Below, one piece after another: positions 11,902-19,819 of a DNA stretch of 64,000 nucleotides. Every line of letters begins with the position of its first letter. The stretch's first letter is position 1. Below the pieces are notes generated by a model. That model was given only the letters and a program-made list of their open reading frames with translations, did no database searches and had not been told where the DNA came from. This stretch comes from Mesorhizobium huakuii (GTDB lineage Bacteria > Pseudomonadota > Alphaproteobacteria > Rhizobiales > Rhizobiaceae). The stretch is taken from NCBI RefSeq assembly GCF_030160235.1, contig NZ_BSNY01000051.1:1-64000 (forward strand), given 5' to 3'. Made by a program: the position numbers and the translations under genes.

Positions 11902-13215
11902 TCAAAACCGTTGTGGACTGAAGGGGGCGAGATCGACAGACGCAACCTGCCCCAGGATGATTTCTCGGATCAACCGTCCGGTCGCCGCGGCCTGGGTCAG
12001 GCCGAGATGGCCATGGCCGAAAGCATAGACCACAGGCCGGCTTCCCGACGCCTTGCCGATGACAGGCACCGAATCCGGCAGCGAAGGCCTGTACCCCATC
12101 CATTCGCGCCCGCCCGAGGGATCGAGCCCGGGCAGGAATTTCTGCGCCTTCTGCAGGAGCGCCTTCGATCTGGCAAAATTGGGCGGCCGCTCGATGCCGC
12201 CGAGTTCGACGGCGCCGCCGACGCGCAGGCCTGTCTCCAGCGGCGTGACGACGAAGCCATGACCGGAGAAGATCAGCTGCCGCTTTACGTCGAAGGCGCT
12301 TTTGGGCAGCGTCGTGTTGTAGCCGCGCTCGGTCTCCAACGGAATGCGGTCGCCAAGCTGCCGCGCCAGGAGATGCGACCAGGCGCCGGCGGCGATGATG
12401 AGGTGCCTTGCCTGCCTGGTCGTGCCGTCGGCCAGCATCAGCATCGCGCCACCCTGGTCCGCCGCGACCCGGTCGATCCCAGCCTTAACAAAGCGGGCAC
12501 CCCTGGCCTCGGCATAAGCCCACACCGCCTTGCCGAGCAATTTCGGATCGGCGACCGTCTTCCAGCCCGGCACGAAGGTGCCCTTGATGAAGCGCGGGGA
12601 CAGGCCCGGCTGCAAATCCGCTAGGCCTTCGCCCTCGACATGGCGAAAGCCGATGCCGAAACGCTCGCGCGCGGCCCAGCCGGACAGCGAGGCGCGAAAC
12701 TCGGCCTCGCTCTCGTAGAGTTCGAGCGAGCCATCCTCGCGCAGCATCGGCCGCGTGCCGGATCGATCGAGCAGGCCCATCCATTCCGCTTCGGCGAGCT
12801 TCATCATGCCGGCCTGGGCGGCGAGGCTGGCCTCGTATTTCGCCGGCGCACCGGCGCGCCAGAAGCGGATCAGCCAGGGCAGCAGCTTCGGCAGATAGGC
12901 CGGCGGAATGCTGAGCGGGCCGAGCGGATCAGCCAGCCATTTCGGCAGGTTCTTGATCATGCCCTTGTGCGCCAGCGGCAGCACGTCCGAGAAGGCGAAG
13001 GCCGCCGCATTGCCGGAACTCGTCTCCTCGCAGATGCCGGTGCGGTCGAAGATTGTGACGCTGCGCCCGGCCTCGACAAGCAGGGCAGCGGCACAGATGC
13101 CGATGATGCCGCCACCGATGATGGCGATGTCTTCCCCTTCTCCCCGTTCCCGGGGAAAAGGTGCCCCAGCGGCGGAGCGCTGCTCCTGTTCCGGGGATTT
13201 GGAATTTCCTGGCAC
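11902..13215 (-). CDS. hypO: FAD-dependent D-amino acid (cis-4-hydroxy-D-proline) dehydrogenase
   Basis: A 437-residue member of the DAO/DadA flavoprotein family. The dinucleotide-binding motif is IAIIGGGIIGICAAALLVEAG (about 30-50), after a 28-residue N-terminal stretch not seen in all homologues. The C-terminus carries GYRPSLPDSVPVIGKASG and FGHGHLGLTQAAATG, the substrate-side FAD motifs. Its place between the epimerase and the DapA-like deaminase points to oxidation of cis-4-hydroxy-D-proline to 1-pyrroline-4-hydroxy-2-carboxylate. The start is GTG at 13215, with AGGGA upstream and only 14 bases after the preceding gene. A later start near residue 28 is possible. Confidence 0.85.
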   Translation of the reverse strand: MPGNSKSPEQEQRSAAGAPFPRERGEGEDIAIIGGGIIGICAAALLVEAGRSVTIFDRTGICEETSSGNAAAFAFSDVLPLAHKGMIKNLPKWLADPLGPLSIPPAYLPKLLPWLIRFWRAGAPAKYEASLAAQAGMMKLAEAEWMGLLDRSGTRPMLREDGSLELYESEAEFRASLSGWAARERFGIGFRHVEGEGLADLQPGLSPRFIKGTFVPGWKTVADPKLLGKAVWAYAEARGARFVKAGIDRVAADQGGAMLMLADGTTRQARHLIIAAGAWSHLLARQLGDRIPLETERGYNTTLPKSAFDVKRQLIFSGHGFVVTPLETGLRVGGAVELGGIERPPNFARSKALLQKAQKFLPGLDPSGGREWMGYRPSLPDSVPVIGKASGSRPVVYAFGHGHLGLTQAAATGRLIREIILGQVASVDLAPFSPQRF

Positions 13216-13229
13216 GTCGGTGCTGTCCC

Positions 13230-14165
13230 TTATTCGGCCGCCACCAGTCTGTCCGCCGATAGAGGCGACGTCTGGAGCGATGGCAGCTTCGGCCGTGCCG
13301 CCAGTGCATCCCGAATGATCTTCTCCACCGCCTTGCGGCGCTCGCCCGACAGCGGCTGGCGCGGCATGCGCACGCGGTCATTGGTATCGATTGCCAGCAC
13401 TTCGGCAAGCTTGATGTTCTGTACCAGATAGGTCGAGACGTCGAGGTCGAGCAGCGGCCGGAACCAGCGGTAGATGGCGAGCGCCTCCTCGCGGCGGCCC
13501 TGCTTCATCAGCTGGTAGATGGCGACGGTCTCTCGCGGGAAGGCGGTGACCAGGCCGGCGACCCAGCCGATGGCGCCGACCGACAGCGCCTCGAAGGCGA
13601 GATTGTCGACACCGGTGAACAGGTCGTAGCGGTCGCCAAGCCGGTTGATGATCTCGGTCGAACGCCTGATGTCGTCGGAGGATTCCTTGATGGCGACGAA
13701 GCGCTTGTCCGACGCCAGCTCCTCCATCTGGTCGACGGTGACGTCGACGCGATAGGCGAGCCGGTTGGAGTAGATCATCACCGGCAGGTCGCCGGCCTCG
13801 GCGACGGCGCGCAGCGCCGCGACGGTCTCTTCCGCGTTGGTGTGGTAGATCGGGCTCGGCACCACCATCAGGCCATCGGCGCCTTCCCCGGCGGCGCGCC
13901 TGGCGATAGCGGCGGCCTCACGGGTGCCCGCTTCGTTGACCGTCAGCAGCACCGGCTTCTTGCCGGCGACTTTCTGCGCGGTCTTCAGCACCTCGATCTT
14001 CTCGTCAGGCGACAGCATCGGCCCTTCGCCGAGTGAGCCGCAGACGATGATGCCATCGCAACCGGCCTCCATCTGCAGGCCAAAGCAGCGCTCCATTTCG
14101 GCATGGTCGAGCCGGTCGTCAGCGGTGAATTTGGTCGTGACGGCGGGAAAAACTCCGGTCCACAT
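13230..14165 (-). CDS. hypD: DapA-family 1-pyrroline-4-hydroxy-2-carboxylate deaminase
   Basis: A 311-residue protein of the dihydrodipicolinate synthase/N-acetylneuraminate lyase superfamily. It keeps the Schiff-base lysine (Lys160 in FVAIKESSDD) and the catalytic Tyr132 (IYSNR). The phosphate/carboxylate loop reads GSLGEGPML instead of the GTTGE of true DapA. With an epimerase and a D-hydroxyproline dehydrogenase downstream, the fitting role is deamination of 1-pyrroline-4-hydroxy-2-carboxylate to 2-oxoglutarate semialdehyde. It is the first gene of the operon and lies divergent from a GntR regulator. Confidence 0.85.
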   Translation of the reverse strand: MWTGVFPAVTTKFTADDRLDHAEMERCFGLQMEAGCDGIIVCGSLGEGPMLSPDEKIEVLKTAQKVAGKKPVLLTVNEAGTREAAAIARRAAGEGADGLMVVPSPIYHTNAEETVAALRAVAEAGDLPVMIYSNRLAYRVDVTVDQMEELASDKRFVAIKESSDDIRRSTEIINRLGDRYDLFTGVDNLAFEALSVGAIGWVAGLVTAFPRETVAIYQLMKQGRREEALAIYRWFRPLLDLDVSTYLVQNIKLAEVLAIDTNDRVRMPRQPLSGERRKAVEKIIRDALAARPKLPSLQTSPLSADRLVAAE

Positions 14166-14180
14166 AGTTGTGTCTCCATC

Positions 14181-14190
14181 TGATATATCA
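14181..14190. promoter_or_regulatory. Candidate GntR operator, hypD side
   Basis: TGATATATCA is a perfect 10-base palindrome 15 bases upstream of the hypD start. It shares its half-site TGATATA with the longer palindrome at 14236-14256. The pair is placed as expected for autoregulation and control of the divergent catabolic operon by the GntR protein. Confidence 0.5.
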
Positions 14191-14235
14191 GCCGTATATC
14201 TGTTAAGAAACCCGCTGTCAATGCGGAATCCGTTA

Positions 14236-14256
14236 TGATATATTCAAAATATATCA
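14236..14256. promoter_or_regulatory. Candidate GntR operator, regulator side
   Basis: TGATATAT, five bases (TCAAA), then ATATATCA: an inverted repeat with perfect 8-base arms, just upstream of the GntR gene and its Shine-Dalgarno. The sequence is conspicuously AT-rich among GC-rich neighbours. Confidence 0.55.
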
Positions 14257-14267
14257 GGAGATCGCCT

Positions 14268-14927
14268 TTGATATCCATGGAAGCAACCATGACGTCCGAG
14301 CCGGCGGCGGCAAGGGCCTACCGCGTGCTCGAGCATATGATCGTCACGTTGGAACTGGCGCCGTCGAGCTTTGTCACCGAAGGGGCGCTTATCGAGAAGC
14401 TGGACCTCGGCCGCACGCCGGTGCGCGAGGCGATCCAGCGGCTGGCCTGGGAAGGCCTGCTGGATGTCAGGCCACGCGCCGGCATCGCGATCGCGCCGCT
14501 GCATCCCGGCGACTGGCTGCGCGTGCTCGACGCCCGGCGTGGTGTCGAGGTGGTGCTGGCCCGTTCGGCCGCCCGCTTCGTCACCCGCGAGGCCGCCGAC
14601 CTGTTTCACGAGGCGGCGCTCGCCATGCAGAAGGCGGTCATCTCGGGCAATGTGCTTGCCTTCATCCAGGCCGACAAGGCGCTCGACGAGGCGCTGGCGA
14701 TGGCCGCCGACAACCCCTTCGCCGCACGTCTGGCCGCGCCGCTGCAGACCCACAGCCGCCGCTTCTGGTTCCGTTACAAGGCCGACACGGGCCTAGCCGA
14801 GTCAGCCGAGCATCACGTCGCGCTGATCCGCTCGATCCTTGACGGCGACGAGGAGGGAGCCGCCAAGGATGCCAAGCGGCTGATGGCGCTGCTGCGCGGC
14901 CATGCCGAGGTCGCCGCGACCCGCTGA
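14268..14927 (+). CDS. GntR family transcriptional regulator (FadR/FCD subfamily)
   Basis: An N-terminal winged helix (about residues 10-75, with EKLDLGRTPVREAIQRLAWEG as the recognition region) is followed by an all-helical FCD ligand-binding domain (DARRGVEVVLARSAARFVTREAADL and AEHHVALIRSILDGD). The total is about 219 residues. A TTG at 14268 lies seven bases after AGGAG and reads M-I-S-MEATMTSEP, so I prefer it; the ATG at 14277 is the alternative. It is divergent from the hydroxyproline genes with paired palindromes between, so it probably represses them and senses hydroxyproline or a breakdown product. The inducer is inferred from context only. Confidence 0.88.
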   Translation: MISMEATMTSEPAAARAYRVLEHMIVTLELAPSSFVTEGALIEKLDLGRTPVREAIQRLAWEGLLDVRPRAGIAIAPLHPGDWLRVLDARRGVEVVLARSAARFVTREAADLFHEAALAMQKAVISGNVLAFIQADKALDEALAMAADNPFAARLAAPLQTHSRRFWFRYKADTGLAESAEHHVALIRSILDGDEEGAAKDAKRLMALLRGHAEVAATR

Positions 14928-14935
14928 TCGGGCGG

Positions 14936-15286
14936 TCAGATTCCTTGCGCGGTGGCGATGGCGGTATTTTCCCATCCCTCACCGGTCGCGAAAATGCAGC
15001 TTCGGCCCTGCACGTCGGTCACCAGCATGGACCAGGTCCCGCTTGCCGAAACATAGACTTCGACGATGGCGGCCTGGCCGACCACACCGTAGCCGATCTG
15101 CTTTTGTTGAAAGGCCTGCGCCAGTCCCGCGACAAGGTCGCTGTGGCCGCCGCAGACAAATTGCGCCTGCGCAGATAGCGTCGACAGCGCCAGCGCGGCG
15201 CCGCGGCTATCCTGATCCATGGAAACGAAAATTTGTGTGCCATCCGGCACCTCCTTCGCCTTCGCGTTCCGGCAAGGGAGGCACAT
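14936..15286 (-). CDS. Small exported-type protein, signal peptide apparently frameshifted
   Basis: The open frame gives 116 residues. Its C-terminal two thirds (FVCGGHSDLVAGLAQAF, then ASGTWSMLVTDVQGRSCIF and ATGEGWENT) are clearly paralogous to the secreted protein at 15494-15799 (SEQGSWTVLASDTAGRSCIL, VGEGWDST). The frame lacks a normal start. In the next frame, an ATG at 15243 with AAGGAGGTG upstream, the same ribosome site as the paralog, begins MAHKFSFPWIRIAAA, and a one-base insertion would join it to ALALSTLSAQA to make a classic signal peptide. The gene therefore looks like a frameshift mutant or carries a sequencing error. Function unknown. Confidence 0.6.
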   Translation of the reverse strand: MCLPCRNAKAKEVPDGTQIFVSMDQDSRGAALALSTLSAQAQFVCGGHSDLVAGLAQAFQQKQIGYGVVGQAAIVEVYVSASGTWSMLVTDVQGRSCIFATGEGWENTAIATAQGI

Positions 15287-15295
15287 GGGGCAGCC

Positions 15296-15337
15296 TCAGT
15301 GCACCGGGACGCTCCAGGCCGGGTTCGACGTCTTCAT
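15296..15337 (-). CDS. 13-codon ORF with strong ribosome-binding site
   Basis: AAGGAG lies eight bases before an ATG that opens a 13-residue peptide, MKTSNPAWSVPVH, ending in TGA. It sits between the two small secreted-protein genes. After the TGA the same frame continues without a stop into GCPMCLPC and on to the downstream gene. It could be a leader peptide, a tiny protein, or the remnant of a larger Cys-rich small protein. No homologue is recognised. Confidence 0.35.
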   Translation of the reverse strand: MKTSNPAWSVPVH

Positions 15338-15493
15338 CACGTCACTCCTTCTGGTTTCCGGTCTGTCGTCAGGAAATTTATCATTCCCTGGAATCGATAT
15401 GGTGAGGCCCCGATCCGAAAACAAGCAGCCGCAAAAGGGCCTCCCGTCACGGCGCAAGCAGCAACGCGACCTGCCGAGGAACGCACCGGCCGC

Positions 15494-15799
15494 TCAAGCA
15501 CCCGGCAGGGCCGCTTTCATCATTGTACTGTCCCAGCCTTCACCGACGGAAAGGATGCAGCTCCGGCCCGCGGTATCGGAGGCAAGAACGGTCCAGCTGC
15601 CTTGTTCGGAAACAAAGACTTCGAGAACCACGCCGGAATTGATCAAGCCACGCCCGGCCTCGCTCTCATGGAACTTCTCGCCGAGTGCCTTGATCAGATC
15701 GGCCCGCGGTGCGCATTGTCCAGCCGCATTCGCCTGCGCCGCACCGGCTGATATCGCAAGCGACGCCAAGATCATCGTCGCCACAAGACGTCGTGTCAT
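15494..15799 (-). CDS. Small secreted protein of unknown function
   Basis: A 101-residue protein. Residues 1-25 form a signal peptide (MTRRLVATMILASLAIS followed by AGAAQANA), so the mature protein of about 75 residues is periplasmic or secreted. It contains two cysteines (QCAP and GRSCIL) that could form a disulphide, and the conserved block VFVSEQGSWTVLASD. The ATG at 15799 has AAGGAGGTG six bases upstream. It is paralogous to the frameshifted gene downstream at 14936. Family and function not recognised. Confidence 0.75.
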   Translation of the reverse strand: MTRRLVATMILASLAISAGAAQANAAGQCAPRADLIKALGEKFHESEAGRGLINSGVVLEVFVSEQGSWTVLASDTAGRSCILSVGEGWDSTMMKAALPGA

Positions 15800-15944
15800 C
15801 TGACACCTCCTTGCGCCAGACGCGAAAACCCGGCTGCTACCGGCGCTGTTGATTGGCCTGCAAGCGCTGCAGGATACAGCGTAAGACATATGGCAGCCGC
15901 TTGGTTCCATCACATTAGCGATTTGGCGGACAACGGCGCGGCCG

Positions 15945-15977
15945 CAAAAAAGGCCCGGACAATGCAGCCCGGGCCTT
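15945..15977 (-). terminator. Rho-independent terminator of mmsA
   Basis: AAGGCCCGG and CCGGGCCTT form a 9-base-pair stem, followed on the minus strand by a T-run ending TTTTTTGCGG. It lies about 70 bases past the mmsA stop. Confidence 0.85.
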
Positions 15978-16044
15978 CGATGTCGGATATGTTGCCGCGC
16001 GCCGCCGCCGAGGGCGGAGGCGTAAGCAAGAAAACCGTCAAACG

Positions 16045-17541
16045 TCAGTTCATCGTCGGGATGACGAACTCGGCGCCATCCTTGATGCCGGACGGCCAGC
16101 GCGAGGTCACCGTCTTGGTCTTGGTGTAGAAGCGGAAGGCGTCCGGGCCGTGCTGGTTGAGGTCGCCGAAGGACGACGCCTTCCAGCCGCCGAAGGTGTA
16201 ATAGGCGATCGGAACCGGGATCGGCACGTTGACGCCGACCATGCCTACCTGGACACGGCTTGCGAAATCACGCGCGGCGTCGCCGTCGCGGGTGAAGATG
16301 GCGACGCCATTGCCCATTTCATGGTCGTTGGCGAGCTTGATCGCGCTCTCATAGGTCGGAGCACGCACCACCGAGAGCACCGGTCCGAAGATCTCTTCCT
16401 TGTAGATGCGCATGTCCGCCGTGACGTTGTCGAACAGGCAGCCGCCCATATAGTAGCCGTTCTCATAGCCCTGCATCTTGAAGCCGCGGCCATCGACGAC
16501 CAGTTTGGCGCCTTCCTTGACGCCGGTATCGACGTAACCCTTCACGCGCTCCAGCGCCTGCGCCGTCACCAGCGGGCCGAAATCGGCCGCCGAATCCGTC
16601 GACGGACCGACCTTCAGGCTCTCGACGCGCGGGATCAGCTTTTCCATCAGCCGGTTGGCGGTGTCGTTGCCAACCGGGACGGCCACCGAGATCGCCATGC
16701 AGCGCTCGCCGGCCGAGCCGTAGCCGGCGCCGATCAGCGCGTCGACGGTCTGGTCCATGTCGGCGTCGGGCATGATGATCATGTGGTTCTTGGCGCCGCC
16801 GAAGCACTGGACGCGCTTGCCCGCCGCGGTACCGCGCGAATAGATGTAATGGGCGATCGGCGTCGAGCCGACAAAGCCGACGGCCTTGATGTCGGGATCG
16901 TCGAGGATGGCGTCGACGACTTCCTTGTCGCCGTTGACGACGTTGAGGATGCCAGCCGGCAGGCCGGCCTCGAGGAACAGTTCGGCGATGCGGATCGGCA
17001 CGCCCGGATCGCGCTCCGACGGCTTCAGGATGAAGGCATTACCGCAAGCGATCGCCGGGGCGATCTTCCACAGCGGGATCATCGCCGGGAAGTTGAACGG
17101 CGTGATGCCGGCGACGACGCCGAGCGGCTGGCGCATCGAATAGACGTCGATGCCGGGGCCGGCGCCATCGGTGAATTCGCCCTTCATCATGTGCGGCGCG
17201 CCGATGCAGACTTCGACCACTTCGAGGCCGCGCTGGATATCGCCCTTGGCGTCGGCGATGGTCTTGCCGTGCTCGCGCGCCAGTATGTCGGCCAGTTCGT
17301 CATAGTCGCGGGCGACCAGTTCGAGGAATTTCATCAAGACGCGCACACGGCGTTGCGGGTTGGTGGCGGCCCATTTCGGCTGCGCCGCCTTGGCGTTCTC
17401 GACCGCCGCGCGAAGTTCCGACTGCGAGGCCAGCGCCACGGTGCCGCGCACGGAGCCGTCCATCGGCTGCATGACGTCCTGCTTGCGGCCGCTGGTGCCG
17501 GCGACACGCTTGCCGCCGATGAAATGACCGTATTCGATCAT
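16045..17541 (-). CDS. mmsA: Methylmalonate-semialdehyde dehydrogenase (CoA-acylating)
   Basis: A 498-residue member of the ALDH superfamily, MmsA/IolA branch, which converts (methyl)malonate semialdehyde plus CoA and NAD to propionyl- or acetyl-CoA in valine, thymine or inositol breakdown. Diagnostic parts are MIEYGHFIGGKRVAGTSGR, ITPFNFPAMIPLWKIAPAIA, the substrate-site CFGGAKNHMIIMPDAD, the nucleophile Cys in GSAGERCMAISVAV and the end VTSRWPSG. The ATG at 17541 follows GGGAGAG; the longer upstream frame overlaps the divergent LysR gene and is rejected. Promoter and LysR-box candidates lie in the divergent gap, so the LysR protein probably controls it. Confidence 0.95.
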   Translation of the reverse strand: MIEYGHFIGGKRVAGTSGRKQDVMQPMDGSVRGTVALASQSELRAAVENAKAAQPKWAATNPQRRVRVLMKFLELVARDYDELADILAREHGKTIADAKGDIQRGLEVVEVCIGAPHMMKGEFTDGAGPGIDVYSMRQPLGVVAGITPFNFPAMIPLWKIAPAIACGNAFILKPSERDPGVPIRIAELFLEAGLPAGILNVVNGDKEVVDAILDDPDIKAVGFVGSTPIAHYIYSRGTAAGKRVQCFGGAKNHMIIMPDADMDQTVDALIGAGYGSAGERCMAISVAVPVGNDTANRLMEKLIPRVESLKVGPSTDSAADFGPLVTAQALERVKGYVDTGVKEGAKLVVDGRGFKMQGYENGYYMGGCLFDNVTADMRIYKEEIFGPVLSVVRAPTYESAIKLANDHEMGNGVAIFTRDGDAARDFASRVQVGMVGVNVPIPVPIAYYTFGGWKASSFGDLNQHGPDAFRFYTKTKTVTSRWPSGIKDGAEFVIPTMN

Positions 17542-17630
17542 GATGTCTCTCCCTTGTTTGTGATGGCGCATTGTCCGCCTTTGCCGTGGCGAAGGCAACG
17601 CGAGGGAGAACGCAACCGTTGTGCGAAAAT

Positions 17631-17658
17631 TAGATATCGATTGACGAGCGAGCATCAA
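17631..17658 (-). promoter_or_regulatory. Candidate sigma-70 promoter of mmsA
   Basis: On the minus strand TTGATG (17653-17658) and TATCTA (17631-17636) are spaced by 16 bases, close to the sigma-70 consensus. Transcription would start about 85 bases before the mmsA ATG. Confidence 0.5.
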
Positions 17659-17659
17659 T
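17640..17659. promoter_or_regulatory. Candidate LysR box between mmsA and the LysR gene
   Basis: ATTGA, ten bases, then TCAAT: a short inverted repeat of LysR-box form, about 45 bases upstream of the LysR-type regulator gene and overlapping the predicted -35 of mmsA. Confidence 0.45.
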
Positions 17660-17701
17660 TCTCGCAAATGACTAACAACAAGATATCTCCTGGGGATGCC
17701 C

Positions 17702-18583
17702 ATGAACTGGGATGACGTCCGCATCTTCCTCGCCGTGGCGCGCGCCGGCCAGATCCTTGGCGCCGCCAGGCGGCTGGAGCTCAACCACGCCACCGTCTCG
17801 CGCCGCATCGCCGCGCTGGAGGACGCGCTGCGCACGAAGCTCTTCCGCCGGCTGACCACCGGCAGCGAACTGACGCCGGCCGGCGAGCGCTTCCTCGACA
17901 TTGCCGAGCGCATGGAGGGCGACATGATCGCCGCGCGCTCGACCATTTCGGGCGAAGGCGACGATATCTCCGGCACAGTGCGCATTGGCGCGCCGGACGG
18001 TTTTGGCGTCGCCTTCCTGGCCAGGCGCCTCGGCGAACTGACCGCGCTGCATCGCGAGCTGACGATCCAGCTCGTGCCGGTGCCGCGCTCCTTCTCGCTG
18101 TCGCGGCGCGAGGCCGACATCGCCATCACCGTCGAGCGGCCGACGGAAGGCCGTCTGGTGGCGGGCAAGCTGGTCGACTATTCGCTGGGCCTGTTTGCGT
18201 CCCGCGCCTACGCCGATGCCAATGGCCTGCCCAAGACAGCGGCCGAACTCGGCCGGCACACGCTCATCGGCTATGTGCCCGATCTTATCGTCAGCCCTTC
18301 GCTCGATTACGCGGCCGAATTCAGCGCCGACTGGCGCACCAGCTTCGCCATCTCCTCGGCGCTCGGCCAGGCCGAAGCGGTGCGCTCGGGCGCCGGCATC
18401 GGCATCCTGCACACTTTCGTCGCGCGTTCGATGCCTGAACTGGTGGCCGTCGATGTGGTGGCGCCCATCCGCCGCGCCTACTGGCTGGTCTATCATGAAT
18501 CGGTGCGACCCCTGCGCCGCGTCCAGCTTGTCGCCGGCTTCATCACCAAGGCAGTGGAGCGGGAGCGGGGCCTCTTTACCTGA
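17702..18583 (+). CDS. LysR family transcriptional regulator
   Basis: About 293 residues: an N-terminal winged helix (NWDDVRIFLAVARAGQILGAA, then NHATVSRRIAALE) and a periplasmic-binding-like effector domain (GTVRIGAPDGFGVAFL, SGAGIGILHTFVA). ATG codons occur at 17696 and 17702; the second leaves room for GGGG as a ribosome site and gives the usual M-N-W-D-D start. It is divergent from mmsA with a LysR-box-like repeat between. The effector is unknown; a valine or inositol catabolite is a guess from the target gene. Confidence 0.9.
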   Translation: MNWDDVRIFLAVARAGQILGAARRLELNHATVSRRIAALEDALRTKLFRRLTTGSELTPAGERFLDIAERMEGDMIAARSTISGEGDDISGTVRIGAPDGFGVAFLARRLGELTALHRELTIQLVPVPRSFSLSRREADIAITVERPTEGRLVAGKLVDYSLGLFASRAYADANGLPKTAAELGRHTLIGYVPDLIVSPSLDYAAEFSADWRTSFAISSALGQAEAVRSGAGIGILHTFVARSMPELVAVDVVAPIRRAYWLVYHESVRPLRRVQLVAGFITKAVERERGLFT

Positions 18584-18613
18584 TTTCGCAAACCGGTAGA
18601 CGCAATGCGCTGT

Positions 18614-19189
18614 TCAAGGCGAGTCGAGAACGAACGAATTCACCACACGTTCGGCCTTGTTCGCCAGCGGCGCCCACATCTGCTCCACCTGCTCCGCGCT
18701 CTCGCCCATCACGCTGCAATTGACATAGCCATAGCGCGCTCCCCGCAACGAAAACGCAAATCTGGAATGGCCGTGCAGGCGGACATCATTATCGATAACC
18801 GTAAAATCCAGATCGGCAAGTCGCACAGGATAGCCATCGGGAAACCTCGCAAGCTTGTCATTGCTGAAATCGGCTGTGCTGAACGATTTGCCCATCATCT
18901 TCTTCCATGTTTCCATGGACCAGCCCTCGATGAACTTGCGTGGATCAGGGGGAGACCCCGGTGCGGATGCATCGTAGAGCGAGGCCGACACCATGCAAGT
19001 AAGAGCCTGATCGGAGGATTGAACGCTCAGCCGCATCGCTTCGCCGGAAGGCGGCTCAGTGATCCATTCTTGTGGAAAGGTCAGTGCAAACCCATTCTCC
19101 CGGTCGTGGACGGTCTTATCGGCAGCAATGGCCGCTGTTGCGCAAAACAGAAATCCAACGACGACCGTGACCAGGAAGCAGATACGCAT
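18614..19189 (-). CDS. Secreted hypothetical protein
   Basis: A 191-residue protein with the signal peptide MRICFLVTVVVGFLFCATAA (cleavage after AIAA). The mature part opens with ENGFALTFPQEWITEPPSGE, the kind of start seen in PsbP-like or other small periplasmic beta proteins that carry a 'F-x-P-x-x-W' strand. It has two cysteines (LTCMVSA, VNCSVMG). It is divergent from the phospholipase-like lipoprotein pair and converges with the LysR gene. Function unknown. Confidence 0.7.
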   Translation of the reverse strand: MRICFLVTVVVGFLFCATAAIAADKTVHDRENGFALTFPQEWITEPPSGEAMRLSVQSSDQALTCMVSASLYDASAPGSPPDPRKFIEGWSMETWKKMMGKSFSTADFSNDKLARFPDGYPVRLADLDFTVIDNDVRLHGHSRFAFSLRGARYGYVNCSVMGESAEQVEQMWAPLANKAERVVNSFVLDSP

Positions 19190-19375
19190 TACCGCTCGCG
19201 AATGTCAGGCGCAGTTAGCGCCATGGGCTTGTGCCGCCACGATATATCACGATCGGGCGATAGACGACGCCTTTTCCTTGCCACAAAACCGGCCAGTGTG
19301 GCATCAGGCATGCGGTCGCCGGCCACGAAGCAGGGCCGCCGGTGGGGAATAGTTCAGAAAGCTGGCGCGGAAAAA

Positions 19376-19819
19376 ATGCGAGCCGTTCTTGCTATCCTGC
19401 CGCTGGTTTTCGTTTCGGCCTGCGCCAACCCGTGGACAAAAGTGCCGGAAGCCGAATTGCCCAAGCCGATCCGCTACGCCATGGCGCGCCCCTCGCCCTT
19501 CGTCTTCGGCAATTATTGCGGCCCCGGCACCCGCACCGGCGATCTGTCGGCCCGGCCGGTCGACCGCCTCGACGCGGTGTGCCAGACCCACGACGCCTGC
19601 TACATCGCCCGCCACAATCATTGCGACTGCGACGGCGCACTTGTCGCCTCCGCCAGGGCAATCCGTGACGACAAGACGGCGCCACGCAAGATTCGCGGCG
19701 AGGCGCAATTGCTGATCGCTACCTTCGCCATTCCCGTCTGCAAGGTGTTTCCCCAGGGCTTCATGCCGCCGCGCGACCCGGCACAGTTGAGCGCCATGAA
19801 GGCCGGAGCCACCGGGTGA
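19376..19819 (+). CDS. Lipoprotein with phospholipase A2-like domain
   Basis: A 147-residue protein. The N-terminus ends in the lipobox VSAC (Cys16), so it is a predicted lipoprotein. Residues 48-75 carry the secreted PLA2 hallmarks: the calcium-loop-like CGPGTRTGD and the catalytic His-Asp pair in CQTHDACY (His72, Asp73). More cysteines follow (NHCDCDG), as expected for a disulphide-stabilised PLA2 fold. The long open frame upstream is not supported; this ATG is taken because it precedes the signal sequence. The stop overlaps the GTG of the next gene (GTGA), implying coupled translation with a PLD-like lipoprotein. Enzymatic activity is inferred from motifs only. Confidence 0.7.
   Translation: MRAVLAILPLVFVSACANPWTKVPEAELPKPIRYAMARPSPFVFGNYCGPGTRTGDLSARPVDRLDAVCQTHDACYIARHNHCDCDGALVASARAIRDDKTAPRKIRGEAQLLIATFAIPVCKVFPQGFMPPRDPAQLSAMKAGATG

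Noticed and set aside
15240-15337. Selenocysteine readthrough of the TGA at 15296
   Set aside because: No SECIS-like hairpin directly after the TGA is apparent and no homologue is known; a nonsense change or separate ORF is simpler.
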